Positions 1 through 8,768 of a stretch of 64,000 nt of DNA are shown here, piece by piece. A program made the translations under genes and the position numbers. The DNA comes from WHSM01 sp036375165 (lineage in GTDB: Bacteria > Actinomycetota > Actinomycetes > Mycobacteriales > Micromonosporaceae): contig DASUSI010000161.1 in the NCBI GenBank assembly GCA_036375165.1, forward strand, positions 18,111 to 82,110. The letters run 5' to 3'. Numbering within the stretch: the first letter of the stretch is position 1; the number at the start of each line of letters is the position of its first letter. The notes under the pieces are model-generated. The model saw only the letters and a list, made by a program, of their open reading frames with translations. It searched no databases and was not told the DNA's origin.

Positions 1-530
1 AGCACCTGTGCCGCACGGTGGCCGGGAACGGTGACGGCGTCGCCGTGGTGGCCAACGTCAACTCCGGCCGCCAGGTCGTGGTCTCCGGCACCACCGACGA
101 AGTGGAGACCGTGCTGGAGCGAGCCCGGTCCACCGGCGCGTTGCGGGCCCGGCGGATCCCGGTCGGCGGCGCGTACCACTCCCCGCTGATGACGCCGGCC
201 CGCGAGTCGCTGGCCGGGATGCTGCGCGAGGCGACGCTGCGGCCCCCGGAGACCCCGTTCGTCTCCAGCGTGACCGGTGACCTGGTCACCGACATCGAGG
301 CGTACCGGAAACCGCTCCTGGAACAGGTGACCCGGCCGGTCCGCTGGCACTCGGTGGTGCAGCGGTTCGCCACCGCCGGGATCGCCCAGTACGTCGAGGC
401 GGGACCCGGTCGGGTGCTGTCCGGACTGGTACGGGAGACCGCTCGGGGCACCCACCAGCAGACCGCCCTGGAAGCCCTGCGTGGCCGTCAGACGACGGCC
501 GCCGTCGCCGGACAACTGGAGAGTGCGTGA
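1..530 (+). CDS. Malonyl-CoA:ACP transacylase (FabD-like), C-terminal part, cut by left edge
   Basis: The reading frame is open from base 3, so the start and the GHSxG nucleophile lie outside the window; 175 residues remain. The visible part has the FabD signatures VANVNSGRQVVVSG and GGAYHSPLM, where the histidine is the catalytic base, followed by the usual C-terminal GPGRVLSGL. The family moves malonyl from CoA to the phosphopantetheine of an ACP. The stop overlaps the ATG of the following ketoreductase, and an ACP lies two genes on, so it most likely loads extender units for this cluster. It could instead be the end of a larger acyltransferase protein, which the edge hides. Confidence 0.88.
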   Translation, partial: HLCRTVAGNGDGVAVVANVNSGRQVVVSGTTDEVETVLERARSTGALRARRIPVGGAYHSPLMTPARESLAGMLREATLRPPETPFVSSVTGDLVTDIEAYRKPLLEQVTRPVRWHSVVQRFATAGIAQYVEAGPGRVLSGLVRETARGTHQQTALEALRGRQTTAAVAGQLESA

Positions 531-1276
531 TGCGACTCGACGGACAGGTGGCCCTGGTGACCGGAGCCACGAAGGGAATCGGACACGCGGTAGCGGTGGA
601 CCTCGCGAAGGCCGGGGCAACGGTCCTCGTCAACTACCGCCGCGACACCGAACGCGCCAAGGAGGCGCTGGCGGCCGTGGCCGAACACCAGCCCGACGCC
701 GCCCTGATCCAGGGAGACGTCGCCGACCCCGCCGACGTGACCCGGATGTTCTCCCAGATCCGATCCGACCACGGCCGTCTCGACGCGCTCGTGAACAACG
801 CCGGCGTGACCGCCGACGGGTACGCCGTCATGATGGGCGACGCCAAGTGGCGTTCGGTGATCGACACCAACCTCACCGGCGCGTTCCTGTGCTGCCGTGC
901 CGCCGGCCGGCTGATGGTCCGGCAGAAAAGCGGAGCGATCGTCGCGATCGCCTCCACCAGCGGCATCAACGCCCCCGCCGGCCAGGCCAACTACGCGGCG
1001 TCCAAGGCCGGACTGCTGGCCATGGTCCGGGTACTGGCCAAAGAACTCGGCGGCTACGGGGTCCGGGTGAACGCGGTGATTCCAGGATTCGTGGACACCG
1101 CGATGACCCGAACCATGCCGCAGGACACCCTCAACCAGCATCTGGAGCGGGTACCGCTGGGCCGGATCGGCCGGCCCGAAGACGTCGCGTCGGTGGTGCG
1201 GTTCCTGCTCAACGCCGAAAGCTCCGGCTACGTCACCGGCGCCAGCGTCGTCGTGGACGGCGGCATGACCTGCTGA
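530..1276 (+). CDS. 3-oxoacyl-ACP reductase (FabG-like ketoreductase)
   Basis: This 248-residue classical short-chain dehydrogenase has the Rossmann motif TGATKGIGHAVA near residue 12, the structural VNNAG, the catalytic serine in IASTSG and the YAASK active site. It ends in VTGASVVVDGGMTC, typical of FabG. Members reduce beta-ketoacyl-ACP with NADPH. I chose ATG 530 because it overlaps the preceding stop (TGATG arrangement) and has GGAGAG about 7 bases upstream; an in-frame GTG lies at 527. Sitting between the transacylase and the ACP, it is the probable chain ketoreductase of the pathway. Confidence 0.92.
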   Translation: MRLDGQVALVTGATKGIGHAVAVDLAKAGATVLVNYRRDTERAKEALAAVAEHQPDAALIQGDVADPADVTRMFSQIRSDHGRLDALVNNAGVTADGYAVMMGDAKWRSVIDTNLTGAFLCCRAAGRLMVRQKSGAIVAIASTSGINAPAGQANYAASKAGLLAMVRVLAKELGGYGVRVNAVIPGFVDTAMTRTMPQDTLNQHLERVPLGRIGRPEDVASVVRFLLNAESSGYVTGASVVVDGGMTC

Positions 1277-1344
1277 ACCCCCTCGCGATCCGTAGCTCCG
1301 CTGACGGTCAGCGGAACACGAGACCCCGGAAGGAGAAAGCCGCG

Positions 1345-1632
1345 ATGGCACTGACCCTGGAGGAGACCACAGAGCGGGCCCGTAACCGCCAAGAGCTCTG
1401 TGCCGACGTCAAGGCGTTGCTCGTGGAGCGCCTCGACCTGGACGTCAACCCCACCCTGATCGGCGACGACCAGCCGCTGTTCGGTCGCGGCCTGGAACTC
1501 GACTCGATCGACACCCTCGAACTCGCCATGGCGATCGAGGAGAAGTACGAGGTCACCATCACCGACGACGAAACGGACAGCCTGCTGTCACTGAACCGGC
1601 TGGTCGACCACGTCGAGGCGAACCGGTCATGA
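1345..1632 (+). CDS. Acyl carrier protein
   Basis: A 95-residue acidic protein with the phosphopantetheine site GLELDSIDTLEL (Ser54), preceded by a strong ribosome site AAGGAGAAAG. It is a discrete carrier, as in type II fatty acid or polyketide systems, and would carry the growing chain between the transacylase, fused ketosynthase, ketoreductase and dehydratase encoded around it. The DSI variant instead of DSL resembles carriers of aryl polyene and highly reducing type II systems, but that resemblance is only suggestive. Its stop overlaps the start of the dehydratase gene as ATGA. Confidence 0.93.
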   Translation: MALTLEETTERARNRQELCADVKALLVERLDLDVNPTLIGDDQPLFGRGLELDSIDTLELAMAIEEKYEVTITDDETDSLLSLNRLVDHVEANRS

Positions 1633-2138
1633 CCCAGGCCGCCCTGGCGGCGGTCGAAACTCCGGCCATCACCGCCCCGCTCAGCGCCGACGACATCGCG
1701 CGGCTGCTGCCGCACAGGTACCCGTTCCTGATGCTGGACCGGGTCACGGCTCTGGAACCGGGAGTCAGCGCCGAGGGCATCAAGAACGTGAGCGTGTCCG
1801 ACGCGGTCCTGGCCGGGCACTTCCCCGGCCGGATGATCTACCCGGGCGTGCTGCTCATCGAGTGCGTCGCGCAACTCGCCGCCGTGATCTACGGCAGCGC
1901 GGCGCTCGTCAGCGTCAAGGACACCTCGGCCGACGTGTCAGGCCGCGTCGGCTACCTCGCCGAAGTCCGGCAGGCGAAATTCATGCGGCCGGTGTACCCG
2001 GGAGACCAGCTCATCGTCCGGGCCACCAGTGGTGCTCGGATGGGGGCCCTGATCTCCGTCACCGGCCAGGCGTCCGTCGGCCGCGAGGTCGTGATGACCG
2101 CGCGGCTCGTCGTCACCGAACGCGACCAGGAGGAGTGA
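1629..2138 (+). CDS. 3-hydroxyacyl-ACP dehydratase (FabZ-like hot-dog protein)
   Basis: The 169-residue protein carries the FabZ active site: LPHRYPFLMLDRV with the catalytic histidine near residue 33, and GHFPGRMIYPGVLLIECVAQ with the catalytic glutamate. Family members remove water from 3-hydroxyacyl-ACP to give trans-2-enoyl-ACP. No enoyl reductase gene is visible in the window, so the double bonds it makes could remain in the chain, which would favour a polyene. The start overlaps the ACP stop by four bases, so the two are translationally coupled. Confidence 0.92.
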   Translation: MTQAALAAVETPAITAPLSADDIARLLPHRYPFLMLDRVTALEPGVSAEGIKNVSVSDAVLAGHFPGRMIYPGVLLIECVAQLAAVIYGSAALVSVKDTSADVSGRVGYLAEVRQAKFMRPVYPGDQLIVRATSGARMGALISVTGQASVGREVVMTARLVVTERDQEE

Positions 2139-2141
2139 GCG

Positions 2142-3155
2142 ATGAAGAGCGTCTACACCGACACCATTGAGGAATACCAGGCGCTGCGCAGCGCCACCGG
2201 TCTGATCGACTACGAGGGCGCCGGCTACTTCACGGTGTCCGGACCGGGTGCCGCCGAATTCGTCGGCAGCGTCTGCACCAGACCGGTCGACTTCCTGCTG
2301 GAGGGCCAGATCTCGGTGGCCCTCGTGCTGCGGGAGGACGGCACCATCCTCGGCGAGGCACAGCTGCACTGCCGGGGCGCGGAGTACCTGATCCAGGTCT
2401 GGCCGGCGCAGGCCGACGCGGTACGGGCGCACCTGATGGCCGTGGCCGGTGACGCCTCCGACGCCACCGTCACCGACGTCAGCGCCGATTACCACGGGTT
2501 CGGCGTGGAGGGACCGGAGTCCTTCCGGATCGTCCAGAAGTTCCTGGACTTCCCGATCGCCTCCATGGCGTACCGCAGCTTCGCCACCAGCGAACGCGAC
2601 GGTGTCGAACTGATGATCAGCCGTACCGGCGTCACCGGTGAATACGGCTACAACGTGCTGGTGCCCACCGGCAAGGCCGCCGAGCTGCGGGAGGAACTGG
2701 TCGGGCTGGGCGCCCGGGAGTCCGGGATCGACGCGGTGGACATCTGCCGCATGGAGACCAGGTTCACGAACCTGGAAAAGGAAACCGCGGGCGACGTCGC
2801 GACCCCGTTCGACCTCGGTCTGCAGTGGATGGTCGATTTCAACCACGAGTTCATCGGCTCCGGAGCGCTGGCCGACGCCCAGCAGTCGCAGGCCCGGCAG
2901 CCGGTGTGCTGGGTGGCCGACGACGAGGGCACCGAGGCCCCGTCCGCCGGCACCTCGATCATCGTCGGCGGCCAGGAGGTCGGTGCGGTGACCCACGCGG
3001 TGTTCTCGCCCAGCCTGAAGCGGGTGATCGGCACCGCACGAGTGGACTCCACGGTGGCCGCTTCCGGGCTGGGGTTCGGCATGGGCGACCGCGAAATCCA
3101 GACCATCTCCGCGCCGTTCCTGGTTGCCACCAGTTTCGGCGTCTCGATGGAATAG
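2142..3155 (+). CDS. GcvT/YgfZ-like folate-binding-fold protein
   Basis: The 337-residue protein follows the glycine-cleavage T-protein layout: an N-terminal RSATGLIDYEGAGYFTVSG stretch, SRTGVTGEYGYNV mid-protein (T-protein consensus SRTGYTGEdGfE) and CRMETRF near residue 205. True T-proteins have an aspartate pair near residue 71 where this one reads LGEAQ, so tetrahydrofolate-dependent aminomethyl transfer is doubtful. A good site GGAGG precedes ATG 2142, three bases after the dehydratase stop. Its place between dehydratase and ketosynthase implies a role in chain building or one-carbon chemistry; I cannot say which. Family fold is fairly certain, function is not. Confidence 0.75.
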   Translation: MKSVYTDTIEEYQALRSATGLIDYEGAGYFTVSGPGAAEFVGSVCTRPVDFLLEGQISVALVLREDGTILGEAQLHCRGAEYLIQVWPAQADAVRAHLMAVAGDASDATVTDVSADYHGFGVEGPESFRIVQKFLDFPIASMAYRSFATSERDGVELMISRTGVTGEYGYNVLVPTGKAAELREELVGLGARESGIDAVDICRMETRFTNLEKETAGDVATPFDLGLQWMVDFNHEFIGSGALADAQQSQARQPVCWVADDEGTEAPSAGTSIIVGGQEVGAVTHAVFSPSLKRVIGTARVDSTVAASGLGFGMGDREIQTISAPFLVATSFGVSME

Positions 3156-3169
3156 AGGGGAAGAACCCG

Positions 3170-5638
3170 ATGGACCGCAAGGAACCATCCCCTGAAAGGG
3201 TCGCGATCACCGGTGTGGCGATCAGCTGCGCGCTCGGTGACGGGACCGAGCAGGTGTGGAAGGCGATCCGGGACGCACAGAGCGGAATCTCGCTCACGAA
3301 ACGACTCGACGTTTCCACCCTGAGCTGCAAGTACTCCGGCGAGATGGGTGACGTCGCGACACCGTCCCGGACCGCCCGTCAGGGCGAACCGTGGCGTCGG
3401 CCACGGGGACGTCTGGACCGGGCCACCCGGTTGGTGCTCAACGCCGCGCGTGAGGTGTTCGCAGCTTCGGAGCTGCCGGTCACGGCGTACGACCCGTACC
3501 GGGTCGGGGTCGCTCTCGGCACCTCCGTCGGCGGCCTGGACGAGGGCGAGCGGTTCCACTGGGAACTGCTGGAAGGCGGGGTCGAGGCCACCCGCCGGGA
3601 CCGCCTGCTCATCTACCCGCTGTACACGTCGGCCGACGCGCTGAGCGTGGCGTACGGGCTCAAAGGTCCCAAGGTGGTCATCTCCAACGCCTGCGCGGCC
3701 GGCGGCAACTCCATCGGGTACGCCTCCGACCTGATCCGGTGGGGCCGGGCCGACGCGATGCTGGCCGGCGGGGTGGACGTGCTCGACATCCTGTCGATGG
3801 CCGGCTTCGACAGCCTCAAGGCACTGGACCCGGAGCCCTGCGCCCCGTACTCCCGGAGCACCGGGTTGAACATCGGGGAGGGCGCGGCCCTGCTGGTGCT
3901 GGAGGCGGAATCGGCGGCGCTGCGCCGGGAGGCCCCCATCCTCGGCTACATCCGGGGATACGCGATGACCAGCGACGCGCACCACGCGACCGCACCCGAC
4001 CCGGCGGGCAACGGTGCCCTCCGGGCGATGCGCAGGGCACTGGCCCGGTCCGGTCTGCAGCCCTCCGACGTCGACTACGTCAACGGACACGGCACCGGCA
4101 CCCCGGCCAACGACGGTGCCGAGCCCAAGGCGATCGACGCGTTGTTCCAGGGCGCCACACCGCCTCCGATGAGCAGCACCAAGTCGCAGATCGGCCACAC
4201 CCTCGGTGCGGCCGGAGCGATCGAGGCCGCGGTGTCGGTGATGGCGTTGCGGGACGGCCTGCTGCCGCCGACCATCAACGTGGCGGACCCCTCGGCGCTG
4301 ACCCGTGACATCGTGCCGAACGCGTCCCGTCCGGCCACGGTGGACACGGTGGTGTCGAACTCGTTCGCGTTCGGCGGCAACAACTGCGCGCTGGTACTCG
4401 GCGGGCGGCCCCGCGAGGTCGTCGAGCCCGCGGACCACCGGGTCGTGATCACCGGGGCGGGCGTGGTCAGCCCGCTCGGTGTCGGCCGCCAGGAACTGCT
4501 CGAAGCGCTGCGCACGGGCCAGGTGGCGATCGGTCAGGCCGCCACCACCGACACCGGCCTGTCAAGCACCCACCTGGCGGCGGAGGTCGCTGAGGCCGCG
4601 ATGCGGCGGCACATCGACCGTGCCTACGTCCGTCGCCTGGACCAGCTCGGACGGCTGGTGCTGGCGGCCACCCGGCTCGCCCTCAAGGACGCGGCGTACC
4701 CGCTCAGCCGGGACACCAGCGACCGGATCGGGATGATCTTCGGAACCTTCACCGGTCCACTGGAGACCGTCGGGCAGCTCACCGAGACCATCGGGACCCT
4801 CGGCCCGCACCGGGTCAACCCGAAACTGTTCCCGAACTCGGTGATGAACGCCGCCGCCGGGCACGCCTGCCTGTCCCTGCAACTGCGCGGACCGCTGTCC
4901 ACACTCGCCACCGGCTGCTCCTCCGGCCTGACCGGCCTCGGGTACGCGGCCGACCTGGTACGCCGGGGCGAGGCGGACGCGATGCTCGCGGTCAGCGCCG
5001 ACGAGTTGACCCCGCTGCTGCACCTCGGGTTCGACCGGCTCGGGATGCTGGCCGACCAGTCGGTGCACCCGTACGACACCGACCCCAGCGGTATGGCGAT
5101 CGGTGCCGGCGGTGCCGCGCTCGTGGTGGAGACCCTGGAGAGCGCGAAGGCCAGGGGCGCGACGATCCTGGCCGAGGTCGCCGGGCACTCGATCACCTCG
5201 GACGCGTACCGGGTGGCGGGCAACGAACCGTCCGGCGAGGCGTGGGCGGAGAGCTTCCTGCGGGCCATCGCCGACGCCGGGCTCACCCCGGCCGACGTGG
5301 GCACCGTCTACGGCGACGCCCGCGGCACCGCGGCGCTGGACCGGGCCGAGGCTCGGGCGGTCGCCAAGGTGTGGCAGCCGGGCCAGGTGCGGTTGGCCAA
5401 CCTGAACAGCCAGACCGGCCACCTGCACAGCACCACCGCCCTGCTCGCGGCGGTGGCGGCCACCGAGACGGTCAGTTCCGGCTGGGCGCCGGAACTGCTC
5501 GGGTTGCGCAACCCGCTACCCGAGATCGCCGACCACCTGAAGGCCGCGCCCTCGGACACCCGGGCCTGCCTGGTCACCTCGGTGAACTGGGGTGGCACCT
5601 ACGCCACGGTGCTGCTGAGTCGCTGGGAGGACGACTGA
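3170..5638 (+). CDS. Fused ketosynthase / ketosynthase-like (chain-length-factor-like) didomain protein
   Basis: This 822-residue protein is two FabF-type domains joined near residue 420. The first half has a full Cys-His-His triad: ISNACAAGGNS (Cys175), NGHGTGT (His307) and KSQIGHTLGAAGA (His343). The second half keeps TGCSSG (Cys583) and the last histidine (NSQTGH, His751) but reads GDARGT where HGTGT is expected and has lost the KSxxGH lysine. That matches an active KS joined to a degenerate, CLF-like partner, which type II systems usually encode as separate proteins. ATG 3170 follows AGGGGAAG. The protein would condense malonyl-ACP units on the neighbouring carrier. A didomain with two different condensing activities is the alternative. 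Confidence 0.9.
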   Translation: MDRKEPSPERVAITGVAISCALGDGTEQVWKAIRDAQSGISLTKRLDVSTLSCKYSGEMGDVATPSRTARQGEPWRRPRGRLDRATRLVLNAAREVFAASELPVTAYDPYRVGVALGTSVGGLDEGERFHWELLEGGVEATRRDRLLIYPLYTSADALSVAYGLKGPKVVISNACAAGGNSIGYASDLIRWGRADAMLAGGVDVLDILSMAGFDSLKALDPEPCAPYSRSTGLNIGEGAALLVLEAESAALRREAPILGYIRGYAMTSDAHHATAPDPAGNGALRAMRRALARSGLQPSDVDYVNGHGTGTPANDGAEPKAIDALFQGATPPPMSSTKSQIGHTLGAAGAIEAAVSVMALRDGLLPPTINVADPSALTRDIVPNASRPATVDTVVSNSFAFGGNNCALVLGGRPREVVEPADHRVVITGAGVVSPLGVGRQELLEALRTGQVAIGQAATTDTGLSSTHLAAEVAEAAMRRHIDRAYVRRLDQLGRLVLAATRLALKDAAYPLSRDTSDRIGMIFGTFTGPLETVGQLTETIGTLGPHRVNPKLFPNSVMNAAAGHACLSLQLRGPLSTLATGCSSGLTGLGYAADLVRRGEADAMLAVSADELTPLLHLGFDRLGMLADQSVHPYDTDPSGMAIGAGGAALVVETLESAKARGATILAEVAGHSITSDAYRVAGNEPSGEAWAESFLRAIADAGLTPADVGTVYGDARGTAALDRAEARAVAKVWQPGQVRLANLNSQTGHLHSTTALLAAVAATETVSSGWAPELLGLRNPLPEIADHLKAAPSDTRACLVTSVNWGGTYATVLLSRWEDD

Positions 5639-6060
5639 TGCACCGGCTCCCGCTGGCGGTCGCGCCGGTCGCGGCGCTGCCGGCCGTAACCGACCCGCTC
5701 TGGAGGCGGCTGCTGTCCGCCGCCGAGTTGGGTCGGTACGGCTCGCGGCGCCGTGCCGGCGAGCACTTCACCGCGCGGGCGATGGCCCGGCTGGCCCTGG
5801 CTTCGGCCCTGGGCTGGCCGGGCGAGGTGCCCTGGCAGGACGTGGCGATCCACAAAGAACCGTCCGGGCGGCCTTTGGTGGTGCTGTCCGGACGGCTCGC
5901 CCAGTGGCGTCTCGAAGCCGGACTCCCGCTGCCCGCCGTGTCGCTGAGCCATGCCGCCGGACACGCCGCGGCCCTGGCATGGCTTCCGGGGCAGCCGGTG
6001 TCCGCACCGGACGTCGACGGCCTGGTCGCGGCGTACGCACAACTGGGGGTACGGCTATGA
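5638..6060 (+). CDS. Small 4'-phosphopantetheinyl-transferase-like protein, motifs degenerate
   Basis: The 140-residue product has the length of an AcpS/Sfp half and the late motif AVSLSHAAGHAAALAW, close to the vSlSHs.g.a.a segment of phosphopantetheinyl transferases, plus KEPSGRPLV. It lacks the N-terminal GxD metal-binding motif. In the FxxKEAxxKALG helix it reads ARAMARLALASALG, so the metal-binding glutamate is gone. It may still act on the ACP with altered residues or be a non-catalytic relic or scaffold. The ATG overlaps the ketosynthase stop (TGATG), so it is co-translated with it. Confidence 0.65.
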   Translation: MHRLPLAVAPVAALPAVTDPLWRRLLSAAELGRYGSRRRAGEHFTARAMARLALASALGWPGEVPWQDVAIHKEPSGRPLVVLSGRLAQWRLEAGLPLPAVSLSHAAGHAAALAWLPGQPVSAPDVDGLVAAYAQLGVRL

Positions 6061-6815
6061 GCGGTCAACGGATGCGGGGCCGGGTCGCGGTGGTGACCGG
6101 TGCGGCCGGGGGAATCGGCCGGGCGGTCGCCGAACTGCTGGTCCGCGAAGGCGCCGGGGTACTGGTCACCGACGTGGACGAGGAGGCGTGCCACCTGGTC
6201 GCCAAGGAACTCACCGGCCAGGGCGCGCCGGGCCGGGCGATCGGCTGCCGGCTCGACGTCACCGACCCGGACAGCTGGCGGCGGGCCGTGGCACTGGCCC
6301 GCCGCCGGTTCGGTTATCCGAACGTGCTGGTCAACAACGCCGGCACGATCGGAATCCACGGGCTGGAGGGGGTCACCGAACAGGAGTGGTCCCGGGTGGT
6401 GGACGTCTGCCAGCGCGGAACCTGGCTCGGCATGCAAGCCCTGGTGCGCACCATGCACCTGGCCGGAGGCGGCGTCATCGTCAACATCGGCTCGGTGCTC
6501 GGCCTGGTGGGAACCGGAGCGGCGTTCGCCTACCACGCGGCCAAGGGCGCGGTGCGTTCGATGACCGCGGCCGCGGCCGTGGAACTGGGTGGCAAGGGGA
6601 TCCGGGTGAACGCGGTCTACCCGGGCATGGTGGAGACCCCGATGGCCGCCGGCATGCCGGAGGGCTACGTCGCGGACTTCCTCGCCGCCACCCCGATGGG
6701 CCGTAAGGCGAACCCGGAGGAGGTGGCGCGGGCGGTGGTGTTCCTCTGCTCTGACGACGCCTCCTACATCACCGGCGCGGAACTCGCCGTGGACGGCGGC
6801 TACACCGCCAGATAG
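6057..6815 (+). CDS. Short-chain dehydrogenase/reductase
   Basis: A second 252-residue SDR of the cluster with TGAAGGIGRAVA, VTDVD (acidic residue after beta-2, suggesting NAD(H) preference), LVNNAG, a catalytic serine in NIGSVLG and YHAAK, ending in ITGAELAVDGGY. The acidic VTDVD differs from the first ketoreductase of the operon, so it more likely oxidises or reduces a tailoring alcohol or carbonyl than serves the elongation cycle. The start ATG 6057 overlaps the previous stop by four bases. Substrate is unknown. Confidence 0.88.
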   Translation: MSGQRMRGRVAVVTGAAGGIGRAVAELLVREGAGVLVTDVDEEACHLVAKELTGQGAPGRAIGCRLDVTDPDSWRRAVALARRRFGYPNVLVNNAGTIGIHGLEGVTEQEWSRVVDVCQRGTWLGMQALVRTMHLAGGGVIVNIGSVLGLVGTGAAFAYHAAKGAVRSMTAAAAVELGGKGIRVNAVYPGMVETPMAAGMPEGYVADFLAATPMGRKANPEEVARAVVFLCSDDASYITGAELAVDGGYTAR

Positions 6816-6935
6816 GCGGGTTGACGCGGTCACCCGGCCGGACGCTGACACACGGCCCGACACCGCCACACCGAGTGCCCGAGAGCAGCAGACGACAACG
6901 AGACATACAGCCCGGACGAGAGCAGGAGAGGCGAT

Positions 6936-8756
6936 ATGTGCGGCGTCACCGGATGGGTGGACTGGGTACGGGACCTGCGGAACGAAGCCGAGGTCATCGG
7001 CGCGATGACCGCGACCATGGCGTGCCGAGGGCCTGACGACGAGCGGTTGTGGATCTCGCCGCGAGCCGCGATCGGGCACCGAAGGCTCGCCATCATCGAC
7101 CTGGACGGTGGCAGGCAGCCGATGGTCGCCGACTCCGGGGTGGTGCTCACCTACAGCGGCGAGCTGTACAACTTCGCCGAACTGCGGCGGGAACTCGAAG
7201 GCCTCGGCCACCACTTCAAGACCCGATCCGACACCGAGGTGGTGCTCCGGGCGTACCTGGAGTGGGACACCCGCTGCGTCGAGCGGTTCAACGGGATGTA
7301 CGCGTTCGGGATCTGGGACCCCCGGGTGGAGCGGCTGTTCCTGGTCCGCGACCGGCTGGGCGTCAAGCCGCTCTACTTCTACCCGTACCCGGACGGCGTG
7401 ATGTTCGGTTCGGAGCCGAAGGCGATGCTGGCCAACCCGCTGTTCCAGCCGATGCTGGACGAGGAGGGACTGGCGGAGCTGTTCGCCATGTTCGGTGGCC
7501 GCACCCCCGGGAACGGGGTGTTCCGGGGGCTGCACGAGGTGCGGCCAGGCTGGATGGTGATCGCGGACCGTTCCGGGGTGCGTACCCGCCGCTACTGGAA
7601 GCTGCGCAGCCACCCGCACGAGGACGACCGGGACATGACGATCGCCACGGTGCGGGAGATCCTGGCCGACACGGTGCGCCGGCAACTGGTCGCGGACGTG
7701 CCGCTGTGCGCCCTGGTCTCCGGCGGCGTGGACTCAAGCGCGGTGGCCGCGCTGGCCAGCGACGCGCTCGCCGAGCAGGGTGAGGGTGAACTGGTCACGT
7801 TCGCCGTCGACTTCGCCCGCAGCGCTCACGACTTCGTCGGTGACGTCAACCGGCCCGACCGGGACGCCCCGTTCGTCGCCGCCCTGGTCAACCACCTCGA
7901 CTGCAACCACACCGACGTGCTGCTGGACACCCCGGACCTGCTGGAGATCCAGGGCCTGGCGACCCGGGCCCGGGACCTGCCGTCCCTGGGTGACCTGGAC
8001 GCCTCGCTGTACCTGCTGTTCAAAGCGATCTCCGGGCGGTCCACGGTGGCACTGTCCGGGGAGTCCGCCGACGAGGTGTTCGGCGGGTACGCCTGGTTCC
8101 ACGACTCGGCCGCGATCGGCCGCCGCGGCTTCCCCTGGCTGATGGACGACACCGGACTGGCCAGCGTCCTCGCCCCGGACCTGCGGGAACGGATCCGGCC
8201 CTCCGAGTACGTCGCCGACCGGTACGCCGAGGCGCTCGGCGAGGTGCCGAGGCTGCCCGGCGAGACCGGGGCCGCCCGTCGGATGCGCGAGGTCGGCTAC
8301 CTGGCGCTGACCCGGTTCCTGCCGGTGCTGCTGGACCGCAAGGACCGGATGAGCATGGCGGTCGGCCTGGAGGTCCGGGTGCCGTTCTGCGACCACCGGC
8401 TGGTGGAGTACGCCTGGAACATCCCGTGGGAGCTGAAGTGCCCCAACGGCGTACCGAAGGGGTTGCTGCGTCAGGCGGTCGCCGACCGGCTGCCCCCGGT
8501 GCTGAGCCAGCGTCCGAAGAGCATGTTCCCGGTCACCCCCGACCCCGGGTACGACGCCCTGGTCCGCTGCCGCGCCAACGAACTGGTGAACGAGGGTTCT
8601 GCGATCGCGCCACTGCTCGATCGGGAACGGGTGGCCGCCCTGGCCTCCGGGCAGAGCCGGCGTCCACCGTGGATGCAACGGATGGCCCTGGCGTACCTGA
8701 TCCAGGTGGAGCGCTGGCTGCGGGACTACAAGGTGCAGATCACAGCGAGCGTCTGA
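6936..8756 (+). CDS. Glutamine-hydrolysing asparagine synthetase homologue
   Basis: The 606-residue protein starts MCGVTG, exposing Cys2 as the N-terminal nucleophile of a class II glutamine amidotransferase, and has RGPDD and the YSGELYN region. The synthetase half has the PPi loop VSGGVDSS at about 262 to 268. Family members activate a carboxylate with ATP and transfer glutamine-derived ammonia to it. In a biosynthetic operon the substrate is more likely a pathway acid than aspartate. It follows the only sizeable gap of the operon (120 bases) and has a site CAGGAGAGG, so an internal promoter is possible. Thirteen bases separate it from the ATP-grasp gene. Confidence 0.9.
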   Translation: MCGVTGWVDWVRDLRNEAEVIGAMTATMACRGPDDERLWISPRAAIGHRRLAIIDLDGGRQPMVADSGVVLTYSGELYNFAELRRELEGLGHHFKTRSDTEVVLRAYLEWDTRCVERFNGMYAFGIWDPRVERLFLVRDRLGVKPLYFYPYPDGVMFGSEPKAMLANPLFQPMLDEEGLAELFAMFGGRTPGNGVFRGLHEVRPGWMVIADRSGVRTRRYWKLRSHPHEDDRDMTIATVREILADTVRRQLVADVPLCALVSGGVDSSAVAALASDALAEQGEGELVTFAVDFARSAHDFVGDVNRPDRDAPFVAALVNHLDCNHTDVLLDTPDLLEIQGLATRARDLPSLGDLDASLYLLFKAISGRSTVALSGESADEVFGGYAWFHDSAAIGRRGFPWLMDDTGLASVLAPDLRERIRPSEYVADRYAEALGEVPRLPGETGAARRMREVGYLALTRFLPVLLDRKDRMSMAVGLEVRVPFCDHRLVEYAWNIPWELKCPNGVPKGLLRQAVADRLPPVLSQRPKSMFPVTPDPGYDALVRCRANELVNEGSAIAPLLDRERVAALASGQSRRPPWMQRMALAYLIQVERWLRDYKVQITASV

Positions 8757-8768
8757 GGAGGACGACCG

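Noticed and set aside
5574..7685. Long minus-strand open frame of about 700 codons
   Set aside because: It runs antisense to three well-supported genes and its translation is His/Arg/Pro-rich without any family motif; such frames are a by-product of high GC in the third codon position.
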